Assembly (NCBI GenBank): GCA_963678705.1
Contig: OY783221.1
Span: 2,356,001 to 2,420,000, forward strand
Direction of reading: 5' to 3'
Origin: Panorpa germanica
Lineage: Eukaryota; Arthropoda; Insecta; Mecoptera; Panorpidae
Length of the DNA: 64,000 bases
Shown here in pieces: positions 54,784 to 64,000 of this stretch. The position numbers and the translations under genes are program-made. Position 1 is the first letter of the stretch. Each line of letters starts with the position of its first letter. The notes under the pieces were generated by a model that searched no databases, was not told where the DNA came from, and was given only the letters and a program-made list of their open reading frames with translations.

Positions 54784-55510
54784 GATGGGAAAAGGTTTCA
54801 ACTTTTTTTCCCCATTTTTTTTATTTATCTATATTATTGTACAACATATTAAGTTTATTGTGTAAAAATTTGAAGTCGATTGAAGTAAAACTGTCGAAGA
54901 TATAGAGTTTTAAGTCTTCACCTCTCTGGTCTGCTTTCGTGTTACTTAGAAACTTTCAAATGCGTTTTCTCACACAAAGCTTTTTCAGAGACGGTGTCCT
55001 CTCTAGCTCAAAATCTACTTGACCGATTCTTTTGAAATTTTGCACACTCTTTCTTTACATGAATGCCGAGGTAACGCTGTCGAGTTTTTAGTTTTAACGT
55101 ATTTTAAAATAACAAAGTTTCTTATTTTTTTCATGAAAAATTAGTATTTTGACTTTTAAGTGCTGTAAAGAATTAAAAAATTAATGAAAAAATAAAAAGT
55201 TGACAGCGTTACCTGCAAAAACTTATCAACTAATGAAATCATTTTGGTTTTTCGATTTCAGAAAATCCAGTTATGAGTTATGAGTGGCATCGCAATGTTA
55301 CTTTTTTGTGACGTCTGTGGAGATTCGCTGTCAATGCCTCATTTAATGATATTTATTTATGAAAATTTTACAAAGTATTCTTCAAATGTTATTTTATCAT
55401 GTAGTAATTATTGAAATAATTATATATTAACTGTATCGTCAAAAAACATTATCAAAAATATGCTTTTTTGTATCGATTTGGCTTTAACACCCCACCACCC
55501 TCCCCTCTTA
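54784..55510 (-). mobile_element. G-rich-ended repeat family, copy 4
   Basis: About 725 bp, inverted relative to copy 1 and full length. It carries TTTAAGTCTTCACCTCTCTG near one end and GACAGCGTTACCTGCAAAAA in the middle, and ends in CACCCCACCACCCTCCCCTC. Confidence 0.75.
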
Positions 55511-55764
55511 TTTATTTCAATTCGAAATTAAGATATTTGCTAAATCTCTTATTTTATTTACATTTAAAGTTGTATCGTTCTTAAAGATAAACCTCTCTGT
55601 ATTTTAAATCACGTGCTACAACTAATGGAATAAATGTTCATCAATTATTTTCGCATATACCTAATCGTATTTAATTTTATCATCGAACCCCTTTGGCGCT
55701 GTAATCATCCACAGATTAAATAAATAAATCATGTTTTTAATGACTGTATTTCCGTTTATTACAG
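55511..55764. other. flank or intron upstream of the candidate exon
   Basis: AT-rich. It ends in a good splice acceptor, TTCCGTTTATTACAG, at 55764. Confidence 0.4.
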
Positions 55765-55853
55765 AACAACTACCATGACGTCACCAGCTTTGATTGAATT
55801 CGAAGGCTGGCTTATCTATCAACGAATTACCGCAGAATGTTCCAACTGTTTGT
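55765..55853 (+). CDS. candidate first coding exon of an unknown gene
   Basis: Bounded by a pyrimidine-rich acceptor ending ACAG (55764) and a consensus donor GTAAGT (55854). Ten bases of leader precede an ATG at 55775 in good context (CTACCATGA), and 26 codons plus one base stay open to the donor, reading MTSPALIEFEGWLIYQR and then a Cys-containing ECSNCL. The sequence is less AT-rich than its flanks, as expected for conserved coding DNA. The product was not recognised. No compatible downstream exon was found in the window: the next acceptor-like site tried, near 56775, would create an immediate stop. The 5' leader might be the exon ending at 49150, with an intron of about 6.6 kb. Confidence 0.4.
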
Positions 55854-57156
55854 GTAAGTGTCTCATTATTATTTCATTTATTCTGTTCTGTTTCATTCCC
55901 TTTTGGAACCAATTAAAAAATAATTGTTCGTAATATGATTGCGGTCAAATTCCCATATACATTTCCTTATGGCATATCGTATTTTTAGAAATAGCTTAAA
56001 TAATGAAGTAATGTAATACTGATAACACGAAAACCATAACGAAGCTTTAGGGAATACGTGCTCATACTCATACAACTGTTAGCCTACATGCAAGATTGCT
56101 TCATCAAAACACGAAATTCAGATTTTTCCATTGTTTTTAACATTACAAAGTAGCGTCATTAAAACTACTGTAACTCTTAAACTAATGGTCGGATTGTCAT
56201 GAAATTTCGGCACGTATCGTTTGAATGTTGGTACTAACTAAACATCAATTCCATCTACATGTCATCCTGCGAAGTTCTGTTGATCAAAGTGCAGCCTTCC
56301 CAGTGCAAGGAGGACTTTGATCTACATTCGATTTATTTCACAACAGAAAGACCTAATTTTTAGACAAACGAAAGATATTTATCTATGTATAATTCCTATA
56401 AATTAATTAAAATAACATTTATAATATAAAATTAATTAAAAGTCTAAACAAGAAACTTATTATTATTTTCTAATTAATTTTCTTTGCACATTACATTTCA
56501 CCATCCCTATTTTGTACGCATCAGTTGTTATATTTGTTTTATTCGTATTCGTTACAAATTTTCAGAATTTAATTATATTAGTAATCCTAGAAATACGAAA
56601 CCCACTCGTTTTTATTCGTTGGCAGTCGGGATATGCTCGTATTATAGTGATACATGCTTTTCAATATAATGAAATATTATTTATGTTATTTTTTTAAAGT
56701 ATATTGGATAATTTTAGAACATCCCTTTGTTTTTTATTTTTATTTATTTATTTTTATTTCTTTTTATTTTACAGAATTCCTGCACGATCTATGTTTTAAT
56801 ACTACTGATTTTGGCGCTTTTATTTAAAATTTTGATTTCTGCTGTTTTGTTTATTATTTCCTGTAACAAATGTTAGAAACAGGTAAGTTTTTATTTATTT
56901 ACATTATTTATTATTTAATTTTAATTGTTTATAAATCATTTTTAAAGTTATATTCTTTTGTTATGTACTATCCTATATAAAGTTTTATTTATTTTTTAAC
57001 GGATTGCTTTACATTTGTATAATGCTAGGCAGTTACGTTCTTATAGCTTTTGATTAGATTCAAATGAACGCAATTTAATTAGCTTGTGGTAAGCTAAGTG
57101 TATCAAACTTCTCTGCAAGACAATTCTCTATATTAAAAATAAAAACTGAACCTTAA
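55854..57156. other. AT-rich region, possible intron
   Basis: If the exon at 55765-55853 is real this is intron sequence. Overlapping open frames at 56484-56697 have no support. Confidence 0.4.
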
Positions 57157-57405
57157 TGGGCTTGTGTCCTATGTCTTAATTTCTATAAAAGTGTACTATA
57201 CTCGTATATTGATAAAGTGGGTTACTAGAACCTCAAATGTTCAATTATTTTTTAATAACTCCTTATATGTTAAAAGATATTAACAATTAAAAAAGTCATT
57301 TTGTCTCTTTAATTATTATAGGGATTCAACGTTGTACACATTTATTAACATCAATTTCAAACAATAATTGAAAAATCGACCACTAAAAAATGAGGACACA
57401 AGCCA
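57157..57405 (-). mobile_element. MITE family TGGGCTTGTGTCC, copy 7 (short)
   Basis: 249 bp with both ends (TGGGCTTGTGTCC and GGACACAAGCCA, one C lost). A large internal deletion joins GGGATTCAACGTTGTACACA directly to TTTATTAACATC. It shows that the family shrinks by internal deletion while keeping its ends. Confidence 0.8.
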
Positions 57406-58095
57406 TTAGCTTGTGGAAAACAAGCAAATGTGAATATAATACATTTAATGCAAAATATACGAACAATTTCATGGCTTGTAAACAGACAAGCTCTGTAAAT
57501 TTGAGGAGTAATAAAATGAAACTATATGCGAATCTGAAACTAATTAAAGGTGTGATTTAAGTCTTTATGGAGTTGCATTTAAGCTGCCTATTCAACAGTT
57601 CAACAGTTTTATGTTTCAGTATTTTTCATGTATGTACCCGACTTTACATGACTATCTCTAAACAAAATACTTCAGTTGAACCAACTTACAAATATTTAGA
57701 ATATAAAAACAAGCTGCCATTATATTTTAATTAGTTTTTTTTAATATCCATCATAAATGGAATCGGGTTCTTGCCCGCGCTATCTGTCGGCTATACTATA
57801 ATCGTATGCAAGCCAGGAATTGTAGTTTTTATACAGATTACAGAGCATATGGTTGTTACGCTTAGAATCCTGCCTGTCTGACAGAATAATGAGACCGAAG
57901 ACCAAGCCCTAATCAAGTGTAATCTAGTGTTACCGCATTTCCCGGATACAGATGAATGCCACAATATAAGGAAAGAAACGTCATATTTTTTACTATGTTT
58001 AGCGGCTGTTACATTATAATATCAATACTGTGACCAGTGATGTACAAAAGAGGGTTAGGCTCACAATTAACAATGAAAAAAAGGAATGAAAATCT
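57406..58095. other. intergenic, nothing recognised
   Basis: AT-rich spacer. Nothing recognised. Confidence 0.45.
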
Positions 58096-58362
58096 CCCAG
58101 TAAACAATTTGGTGAAGTGTCCTATTTTGTGACGTTTCTATCACTATTTCACTTCAATTATAGTTCGCATCAACTTTATCTTCATTTGTATTCCGACAGG
58201 TGGAGTGGTTCCGTCATCTGTAGCCGATAAAATAGACATTTCATATGAACGATTGTGAGAAACTGAACTATAAATGAACTCTTTCATGACAAAAAAATCA
58301 TACGCATCTCCAATATGATGTCAAAGTGACTCCAAAATGCTCCAAAATGTTTACTGACTGGG
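58096..58362 (-). mobile_element. CCCAGTAAACA-family MITE, copy 4
   Basis: Begins CCCAGTAAACAATTTGG and ends TTTACTGACTGGG, with a small duplication (CCAAAATGCTCCAAAATG) next to the right end like the one in copy 2. The TA flanks are not preserved. Confidence 0.75.
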
Positions 58363-58597
58363 CTATATAATTAAATTAAATTAAACTTTACGGGACCTTA
58401 TTAAAACGCAGTTTTCTCAATGAATTGAAAACCGATTTTAATTTCGATTGTACTATTGTAATTGTAAAGGTTTAAACTTTAATGTTTATCTTTATGCATT
58501 TTTGAAAATTATAAGTCGTTTAGAAGTTATAACGAAATTTACTGGGTTACTTTTTCGCTCTTTCATCAAATTCAATACTTTTTCTAATCGTAGTCTT
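58363..58597. other. intergenic, nothing recognised
   Basis: Short AT-rich spacer. Confidence 0.4.
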
Positions 58598-59011
58598 TAA
58601 GGCCTGACACACAATGCAAGCGTATTTAAGCGACGGCGTTCTTTGCATGTGTTGTGTCACAATACATACATACCACGTACCGATACGACAGTACGCCAAG
58701 TCAAACTTGTGTACTGTAGGGTGTATTTGAGTTGTTTTGCAGTAATAATCACTAGAGCAAAATTTTACTTTAATTTTTATCGATACACCACTGTTATGAA
58801 AAAGACTATTGCATTCCGCTTCAGTCTGAGCCGGCTGATTGCAATTACAAGGTTCAGATAGGTTTAGCGTTGTAACATGTTAAAATTCGCTGATATACGC
58901 TTCCAGTATGACAGCTACGTAACGCCCATATTTGGACGGCTTTGTCTCTTGCAGTGTGCGAGGTTCATTACATTTCATTACAAATACGCTTGCAGTGTGC
59001 AGCAGGCCTTA
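58598..59011. mobile_element. MITE family TAAGGCCTG, complete copy
   Basis: About 414 bp. The left end TAAGGCCTGACACACAATGC continues AAGCGTATTT, and the reversed right end reads TAAGGCCTGCTGCACACTGC and AAGCGTATTT. TA lies at both boundaries. Two open frames at 58643-58861 and 58877-59104 are repeat sequence. Partial relatives occur at 47181-47410 and 62334-62576. Confidence 0.75.
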
Positions 59012-61565
59012 TTCAACCTTAATACGGCACTGGCAAGATATGGTATTTATTTTTATTTCAAAGCAGTCTCATTAATCTATCAAACTATAAATAAAACCCA
59101 TTAAATATTCAAATATATATTTTTTTGTGATATTAAAACAATTTTAATCTCTCTCTCTCAATAAATCTAAAGGTTGTTGCACTTCACTTATTCATCCATG
59201 TCCCAAAGCATTCTCCGCTAAATCTAGGCACGCTGCGCCGAGTCCGTTCAACGATAGTCGGGTAATATCAGCCGCTCGGATGTTACAAAAAAAACAAGTT
59301 TTTTGTTGAAAACTATTATTTATGAGATCATTCGAAATGATAGCCACAACACTCGCAGAAACAACAATAGACAAAATGAAATAAAGCAAAGTACGAAGAA
59401 AACGAAGGTGACGTATTTAATTAGAAAATTAGTTAATAGATAAAGAATTTCCGGTGTACCGGAAACTTTTAAAAATATACTAATTACATCAGATAATTTG
59501 TCATCATATTACTTTGTTTACTGCAAATAGTTATTATGACTGCATTCTTAAGGTGAAACATTACTTCATGGTTATATGGTTAGATATAGATGCCGACAGT
59601 GTACTAAAATGACAATCGATTTACAAATTTATACTAATTCTTCATGTTTTCAAATAGAAAAACGTTAATAACTTTGCACACGATTGAGCTATTTAAACCA
59701 TATAAACTTTAGGAGTCAGATAAATGTTCAGACTTTGTTTATAAATAGATCATTAATTAGTATATCAATTATTTAGAAACATATAGCGTGTTGAAAATCA
59801 AATTTCTATTTTCTGTTAATATTTTTATATCTGCATTCAAAATAGTAACAGTATCTAAATGCTTAGCATACCTAGACTAACTACTATCAAGTTTTCAGCA
59901 AATAATGTTAAGACTAAAGTTAAGTCCATAAAGTTGTGAACTGGTCTATACTAAAATGACTTATTCCGCTCAAGGTCATGCCATACGGTTTGTGCATATT
60001 TATAAAGCAGAGTTTGTTGTCTTCTAGAGACATTTAAAAATGAATAAATTAATGGACGCACATACTCAACATGTGCACAACATATTTCTTGTTATGGTCT
60101 TTACTGGTACAAAACAACGACTCCATAATGTTATAATTGTTGATTCAGAGATAAATAAAAACTATTTATAAAAGCATATGTAACAAATCAAATGTTTCTT
60201 TTGAGAAATTATTTACATACAAAGAACAAACGTATATTTATAAACGTTTAATTTTTTCATTCACTTTCATTGCTTCCCATGCAAATGATTTGAAGTAAAT
60301 TACATGAATGTCAAGTCCGAAACTGTCACTTGACTAAAAAATTTCATGATGACATAATGTAAGTGTACAAAAACGTATAGAATTCTTTCTATGTGACTTA
60401 CAACAAGTCCACTGTCTTAAACTTCAAACCATTAACATAATTTAATTTACGAAAATATGTATCTTTCATATTTTCTATATGTACATAACCTTAAAAGTGT
60501 TAAAGTTGATGAGATTTTTATGTGAAACATACCCATACATAACATTTTAGAATCATTTTACATAAAGTGTCTCAGTAATGGATGCCAGATTGGGTGATAG
60601 TTTCCGAGTTGTATCAGTAACGGTCATAAAGTCATATCTCTAGCAAATAGCACACTCATTATACTCAGCACGTTACTTCATGAATAAATGTCATTATAAC
60701 GACTTATCGTAACATTTCTTTACATTGCATTTATAAAGATGTTTTTACAAATATATCGTGTATATACTTGTACGTAAATATTTAATCAATGTGTTGCTTT
60801 TAAAATATTTGAAATAAGTTACACAATCATTAAGGTAGGCGTTCATTTATGATAACAGACATAGGATTCATCTAAATGCATATACCTTTGAATGTTATAA
60901 CAGAGATTTTTCCATAAACTCTCTGAGTTGTATGTAGAATCATAAACAGAAAGAAAATAGTTTATAACATCAACATTAGATCCAGTGGCGCTAGTAGTGA
61001 ATGTAAAAATAAGGTTATTTAGTTTTAAATCAAATCAAACATATCAAACACACGTTGCGCAGCGACGGCATGATGCTCCAGTACAGTATTCGAGTTTTAT
61101 AAGGAAACAAAAAATAGAACCATTAAAGATTTCTTAATATTTAAATTTACGGTTATGCAAATGGATTTTAGGTTATGTTTCGTCAAGCAATCCGGGAGGT
61201 CAATCCATTCAACAAAAGCCAATAAAGAATCTTATTGGAATTTAAGAAGCCTTTATAAATTTAAATACTATTAGTACATCATATATGTGTATGTATTTTT
61301 GCGTGTGTTGTACAGGTTCTACTGAATACAACACTTACACAATGAAAGCAGATTTCTTGTGGGATGAATTGTAGCAGTTCGAGCAATAAGTTAGGTTAGG
61401 ACAGTGCTTTGGAACCTTTACACATTGGCCTATCACTGTTAATTTCGCTGATAATAAAGAGAACACGTTACCATTCTTCATTGAATAGATTTTTTTATAT
61501 ATGTGTATTTTATATATCAATACACAATCATTATCTTCAGTAAAACAAGACGTATTTGCATAATT
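59012..61565. other. long AT-rich intergenic region
   Basis: No gene, RNA or repeat family recognised in about 2.5 kb. A TCTC run lies near 59148, and a CAGTGGCGCTAG hAT-like word near 60985 has no partner. Confidence 0.45.
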
Positions 61566-61566
61566 A

Positions 61567-61913
61567 CGCCGTCCGCACATGGGTCGACTGATTGCAAACG
61601 CGAGCCCCGAATCTGCCCGAACCGAATGAGAATGGAACTAGTGTATACGAGTGAGAGAACACACACGGCACGAATGAAACTAAACTGATTTGAAATTAGT
61701 TTTGAACAACTGTCTAGGTCGCAGGGCTTTGATGGGGAACATCATGAGCAGAGATATGTACAAATAATTTTCTCACAATACGACACAATAAAATCCGCTA
61801 TTATGCTATTGTTAAAAATTTTATAGAGTCACGAAACATGGATTGACATTGCTCGTTTTTCGTTTTCGATGGAAACTTCGAGTTTGCAATCAGTCGACTC
61901 GTGTGGGGACGGC
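61567..61913. mobile_element. MITE with GCCGTCC ends
   Basis: About 347 bp. The left end GCCGTCCGCACATGGGTCGA continues CTGATTGCAAAC, and the reversed right end reads GCCGTCCCCACACGAGTCGA with the same continuation. A truncated, more diverged relative lies at 16600-16990. The target duplication was not resolved. Confidence 0.8.
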
Positions 61914-62002
61914 CTTACTGGATAAATTTCAGGATTAATAAAAACACCATATTATGAAGTCACAAAGAAAACAATGAGGTGCTAGTTCCCAACCACTGGT
62001 TT

Positions 62003-62746
62003 GGGGGCGTCCATAAATTACGTGAGGTGTTTTTTTAAATTTTCTGTACCTCCCTCCCCCCCTGGTGAGATGTCGTGAGATTTTATTCAACCCCCTCCCC
62101 CATCCCCCAATCTCACGTGAGATTTTTCAAAATGTGGGTTTCTTACGTAAACGCGTTGGATTGTTATTGTAAAAAGAAAAAAAAAAATTGCTTCGTGCTT
62201 TTATTTACGACTAGTTAAGACTAGTAATCAATATTGCTGAGAGTTTAATTATAAGTGTAATAAAAATTTAACAATAGAATACTTAAATCGTCATTACTGT
62301 GATTAAAAAAAGAATATCTACTCTAATTCAGTCCATGGAGAATCATACGCGGTCTCAAGAGAGACTATAACGCTTGGATAAAATTCGCCTTTATTCGGTT
62401 CTACTGTGCGAGGTAGTGCCGCCCGTATTCGGACGGCTTTGTAGCGTGCAGTCTGAGAGCTCCAGAGCGATCTCATTACATTTACATGGTTCGGATAGGT
62501 AAAGCGTAGTAGCCCGTATACGTCCGGCAGAAATTCGCTTAAATACGGTCCCATACTGAGACAGGCCTTAAGCATGTACAATCTAGATTAAATGGACCAA
62601 AATAGTATAATTTTTTTTTGTTTCAATCAGAAAAAAAATTGCGTGATATTTGCCGAGACCCCCCCTCTCTCCAACGGAAGATTAGATGAGATTTGACTCG
62701 ACCCCCTCCCCCCCTTAAACATCTCACGTAATTTATGGACGCCCCC
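62003..62746. mobile_element. MITE with GGGGGCGTCCATAAATTACG ends
   Basis: 744 bp including nested sequence. The ends GGGGGCGTCCATAAATTACG, then TGAG, match in inverted orientation (about 27 of 28), and both are flanked by TTT. Just inside each end are C-rich runs (62050-62115 and 62660-62720). The middle is occupied by a piece of the TAAGGCCTG family. Confidence 0.8.
62334..62576 (-). mobile_element. partial TAAGGCCTG-family copy nested in another MITE
   Basis: Its high-coordinate end reads CAGGCCTTA, reversed TAAGGCCTGTCTCAGTATGG, followed by CCGTATTTAAGCG. Internal words GGATAGGT, CGGACGGCTTTGT and TTACATTT match 58820-58990. The opposite terminus is absent. It makes up the open minus-strand frame 62318-62581, which is not a gene. 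Confidence 0.6.
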
Positions 62747-63019
62747 TTTAGACTATCGACCTTGGTTGAAATGCACTACACTACACAAAAATAAACGAAT
62801 GTACTTGTCTCACGTACTTAGTACCATCACTCTCCACCAGGGGCATGGATTTTAACTTGGTTATAGAAGTTGCTGACTCCTTTAGGGATATATATTTGCA
62901 CGAGTGAACTGCAAAGGCTGAGATTTCGTTTCTTAGAAGATATTCTTTATTTAAAATCAAAACTTTAATTTTTGTAGACGATTACTAAACAATAACTGCA
63001 GATATTGGAATGAGGTATA
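62747..63019. other. intergenic, nothing recognised
   Basis: Short spacer between a MITE and the mariner copy. Confidence 0.4.
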
Positions 63020-63894
63020 CCAGGTCTGTTCAAAAAATAAGGTGAGGCAAAAATTTCGCGGGCTACGTACATTCGATTATCGATTTTTTTATTTTGTTAT
63101 ATTGGTACACTCGTCTCGAACATATATTCACAGTTTTAGCTATATAGCACATTTAGTTTGTTTGTGAGAGGCATAAAAGGTAGAAGTGTTTTGCGTGTTC
63201 GGTGATTTTATGCTGTCGAAAAACATGGATCAAAGAGTTTGCATTAAATTTTGTGTGAAAAATGGAATCAAGTGCTCCAAAACACTTGAAATGTTGAAAG
63301 TGGCATACGGTGAGTCTACTTTAAGCCAAATAAATGTTAACAAGTGGTACAAGCTTTTCACAGAAGGTCGAGAAGATGTGAATGACGACGCTCGCCCTGG
63401 AGAATCGTCGAATCACTATTAGAGAAGTTGCTGAGGATGTCGGCATATCGGTTGGCTCATGCCATGCAATTTTTTCGGAAATTATGGGCATGAAGCATGT
63501 AGCAGCGATTTTGACCAAAAAAATCGTCGCATGAGCATCGCTCAGGAATTGTTGAATGACGTCAATGGCTAAAAACAACACCGTAATCATGCCTCAGCCA
63601 CCGTATTCACCAGATTTGGCCCCCTGCGACTTTTTCCTGTTCCCAAGATTGAAGAGACCCATGAAAGGACGGCGTTTTAAGACGATTGAGGAGATACAAA
63701 CCGAATCGCTGAGAGGGCTCAAGAGCATACCAAAAAGTGCATATCAGAACTGCTTCGAGGATTGGAAAAAACGCTGGCACAAGTGTATTATATCTGAGGG
63801 GGACTACTTTGAAGGGGACAAAATAGAAATTGATGAATAAATAAATGTTTTTTGAGAAAAATGAAAATTCACCTTATTTTTTGAACAGACAGTG
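63020..63894 (+). mobile_element. internally deleted mariner element
   Basis: 875 bp with 26-bp terminal inverted repeats sharing the core CTGTTCAAAAAATAAGGTGA and a TA on each side (63018-63019 and 63895-63896). A full mariner is about 1.3 kb, so roughly 0.4 kb is missing from the middle. The ends are well kept, so it could be moved in trans by an active relative; that is inference. Confidence 0.9.
63210..63840 (+). pseudogene. deleted mariner transposase
   Basis: Three broken pieces of one mariner transposase. The first (ATG 63210 to 63422) is the N-terminal helix-turn-helix region, with RVCIKFCVKNG, YGESTLSQ and KLFTEGREDV, and ends at a frameshift stop. The second, in another frame (about 63400-63560), continues RITIREVAEDVGISVGSCHA, then DQKNRRMS-like and ELLNDV. 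After that about 140 codons, including the first two catalytic Asp residues, are deleted. The third (63556-63840) resumes at NNTVIMPQPPYSPDLAPCDF, where the third Asp of the DD34D triad is intact, and ends normally with KRWHKCIISEGDYF and an acidic tail. It cannot make an active enzyme. It is from a different mariner lineage than the fragment at 4035-4344. Confidence 0.9.
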
Positions 63895-63896
63895 TA

Positions 63897-64000
63897 TTTT
63901 TATTAGGTATCTATCATAGCATATTTCATTCCTTCGAATATAAATCGAATATTTATTTATGGAATATATTTTTGGATATTGCAAATAACAACACGGTATG
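63897..64000. other. window end, nothing recognised
   Basis: AT-rich sequence after the mariner copy. Confidence 0.4.

Noticed and set aside
63321-63590. minus-strand 89-codon frame
   Set aside because: Antisense shadow of the mariner pseudogene.

Overview
The window is AT-rich, intron-bearing eukaryotic DNA dominated by short non-autonomous DNA transposons, with few host genes. An insect is strongly suggested: the three host proteins are animal families, mariner and P-type transposons are present, and degraded non-LTR (LINE) tails carry a C-terminal cysteine-rich motif of a kind I associate with ants and other Hymenoptera. Hymenoptera is therefore a tentative guess, not a demonstrated placement.

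Host genes. A compact, repeat-poor island lies at about 27.7-35.4 kb. On the minus strand is a six-exon PQ-loop transporter gene (SLC66A2/PQLC1 family, 288 codons). Head-to-head with it, about 1.1 kb away, is a three-exon TIMM21 gene (TIM23-complex subunit, 225 codons). TIMM21 is followed on the same strand, 391 bp later, by a five-exon TMEM231 gene (ciliary transition-zone protein, 310 codons). All three were joined by hand; every junction has GT/AG ends and keeps phase. A likely promoter and 5' leader exon at about 48.85-49.15 kb and a short ATG-containing exon at 55.77-55.85 kb may be the start of a further gene that leaves the window to the right.

Mobile DNA. The best single element is a complete P-superfamily transposon at 11650-15629. 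It has a 7-bp target duplication, 36-bp terminal inverted repeats, 24-bp internal inverted repeats around TGACGTCA, and one gene with a THAP zinc finger, one intron and a P-type transposase open for 948 codons with candidate D375/D457/E705 catalytic residues. Two mariner remnants are present: a 3' fragment near 4.0-4.3 kb that has lost its third catalytic Asp, and an internally deleted copy with both ends at 63020-63894.

The rest is mostly MITE families in several copies: a family ending in TGGGCTTGTGTCC (eight copies, 0.16-0.68 kb), a 0.45-0.73 kb family with G-rich ends (four copies), a CCCAGTAAACA family with TA duplications (four copies), a hAT-like pair with an 8-bp duplication, and several others. 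One MITE copy contains a 54-bp inverted copy of sequence found about 0.7 kb away, which looks like a templated repair insertion. Long stretches (23.2-27.7, 36.3-41.2, 49.6-51.8, 59.0-61.5 kb) show nothing I can interpret. No rRNA, tRNA or CRISPR array was recognised by eye.
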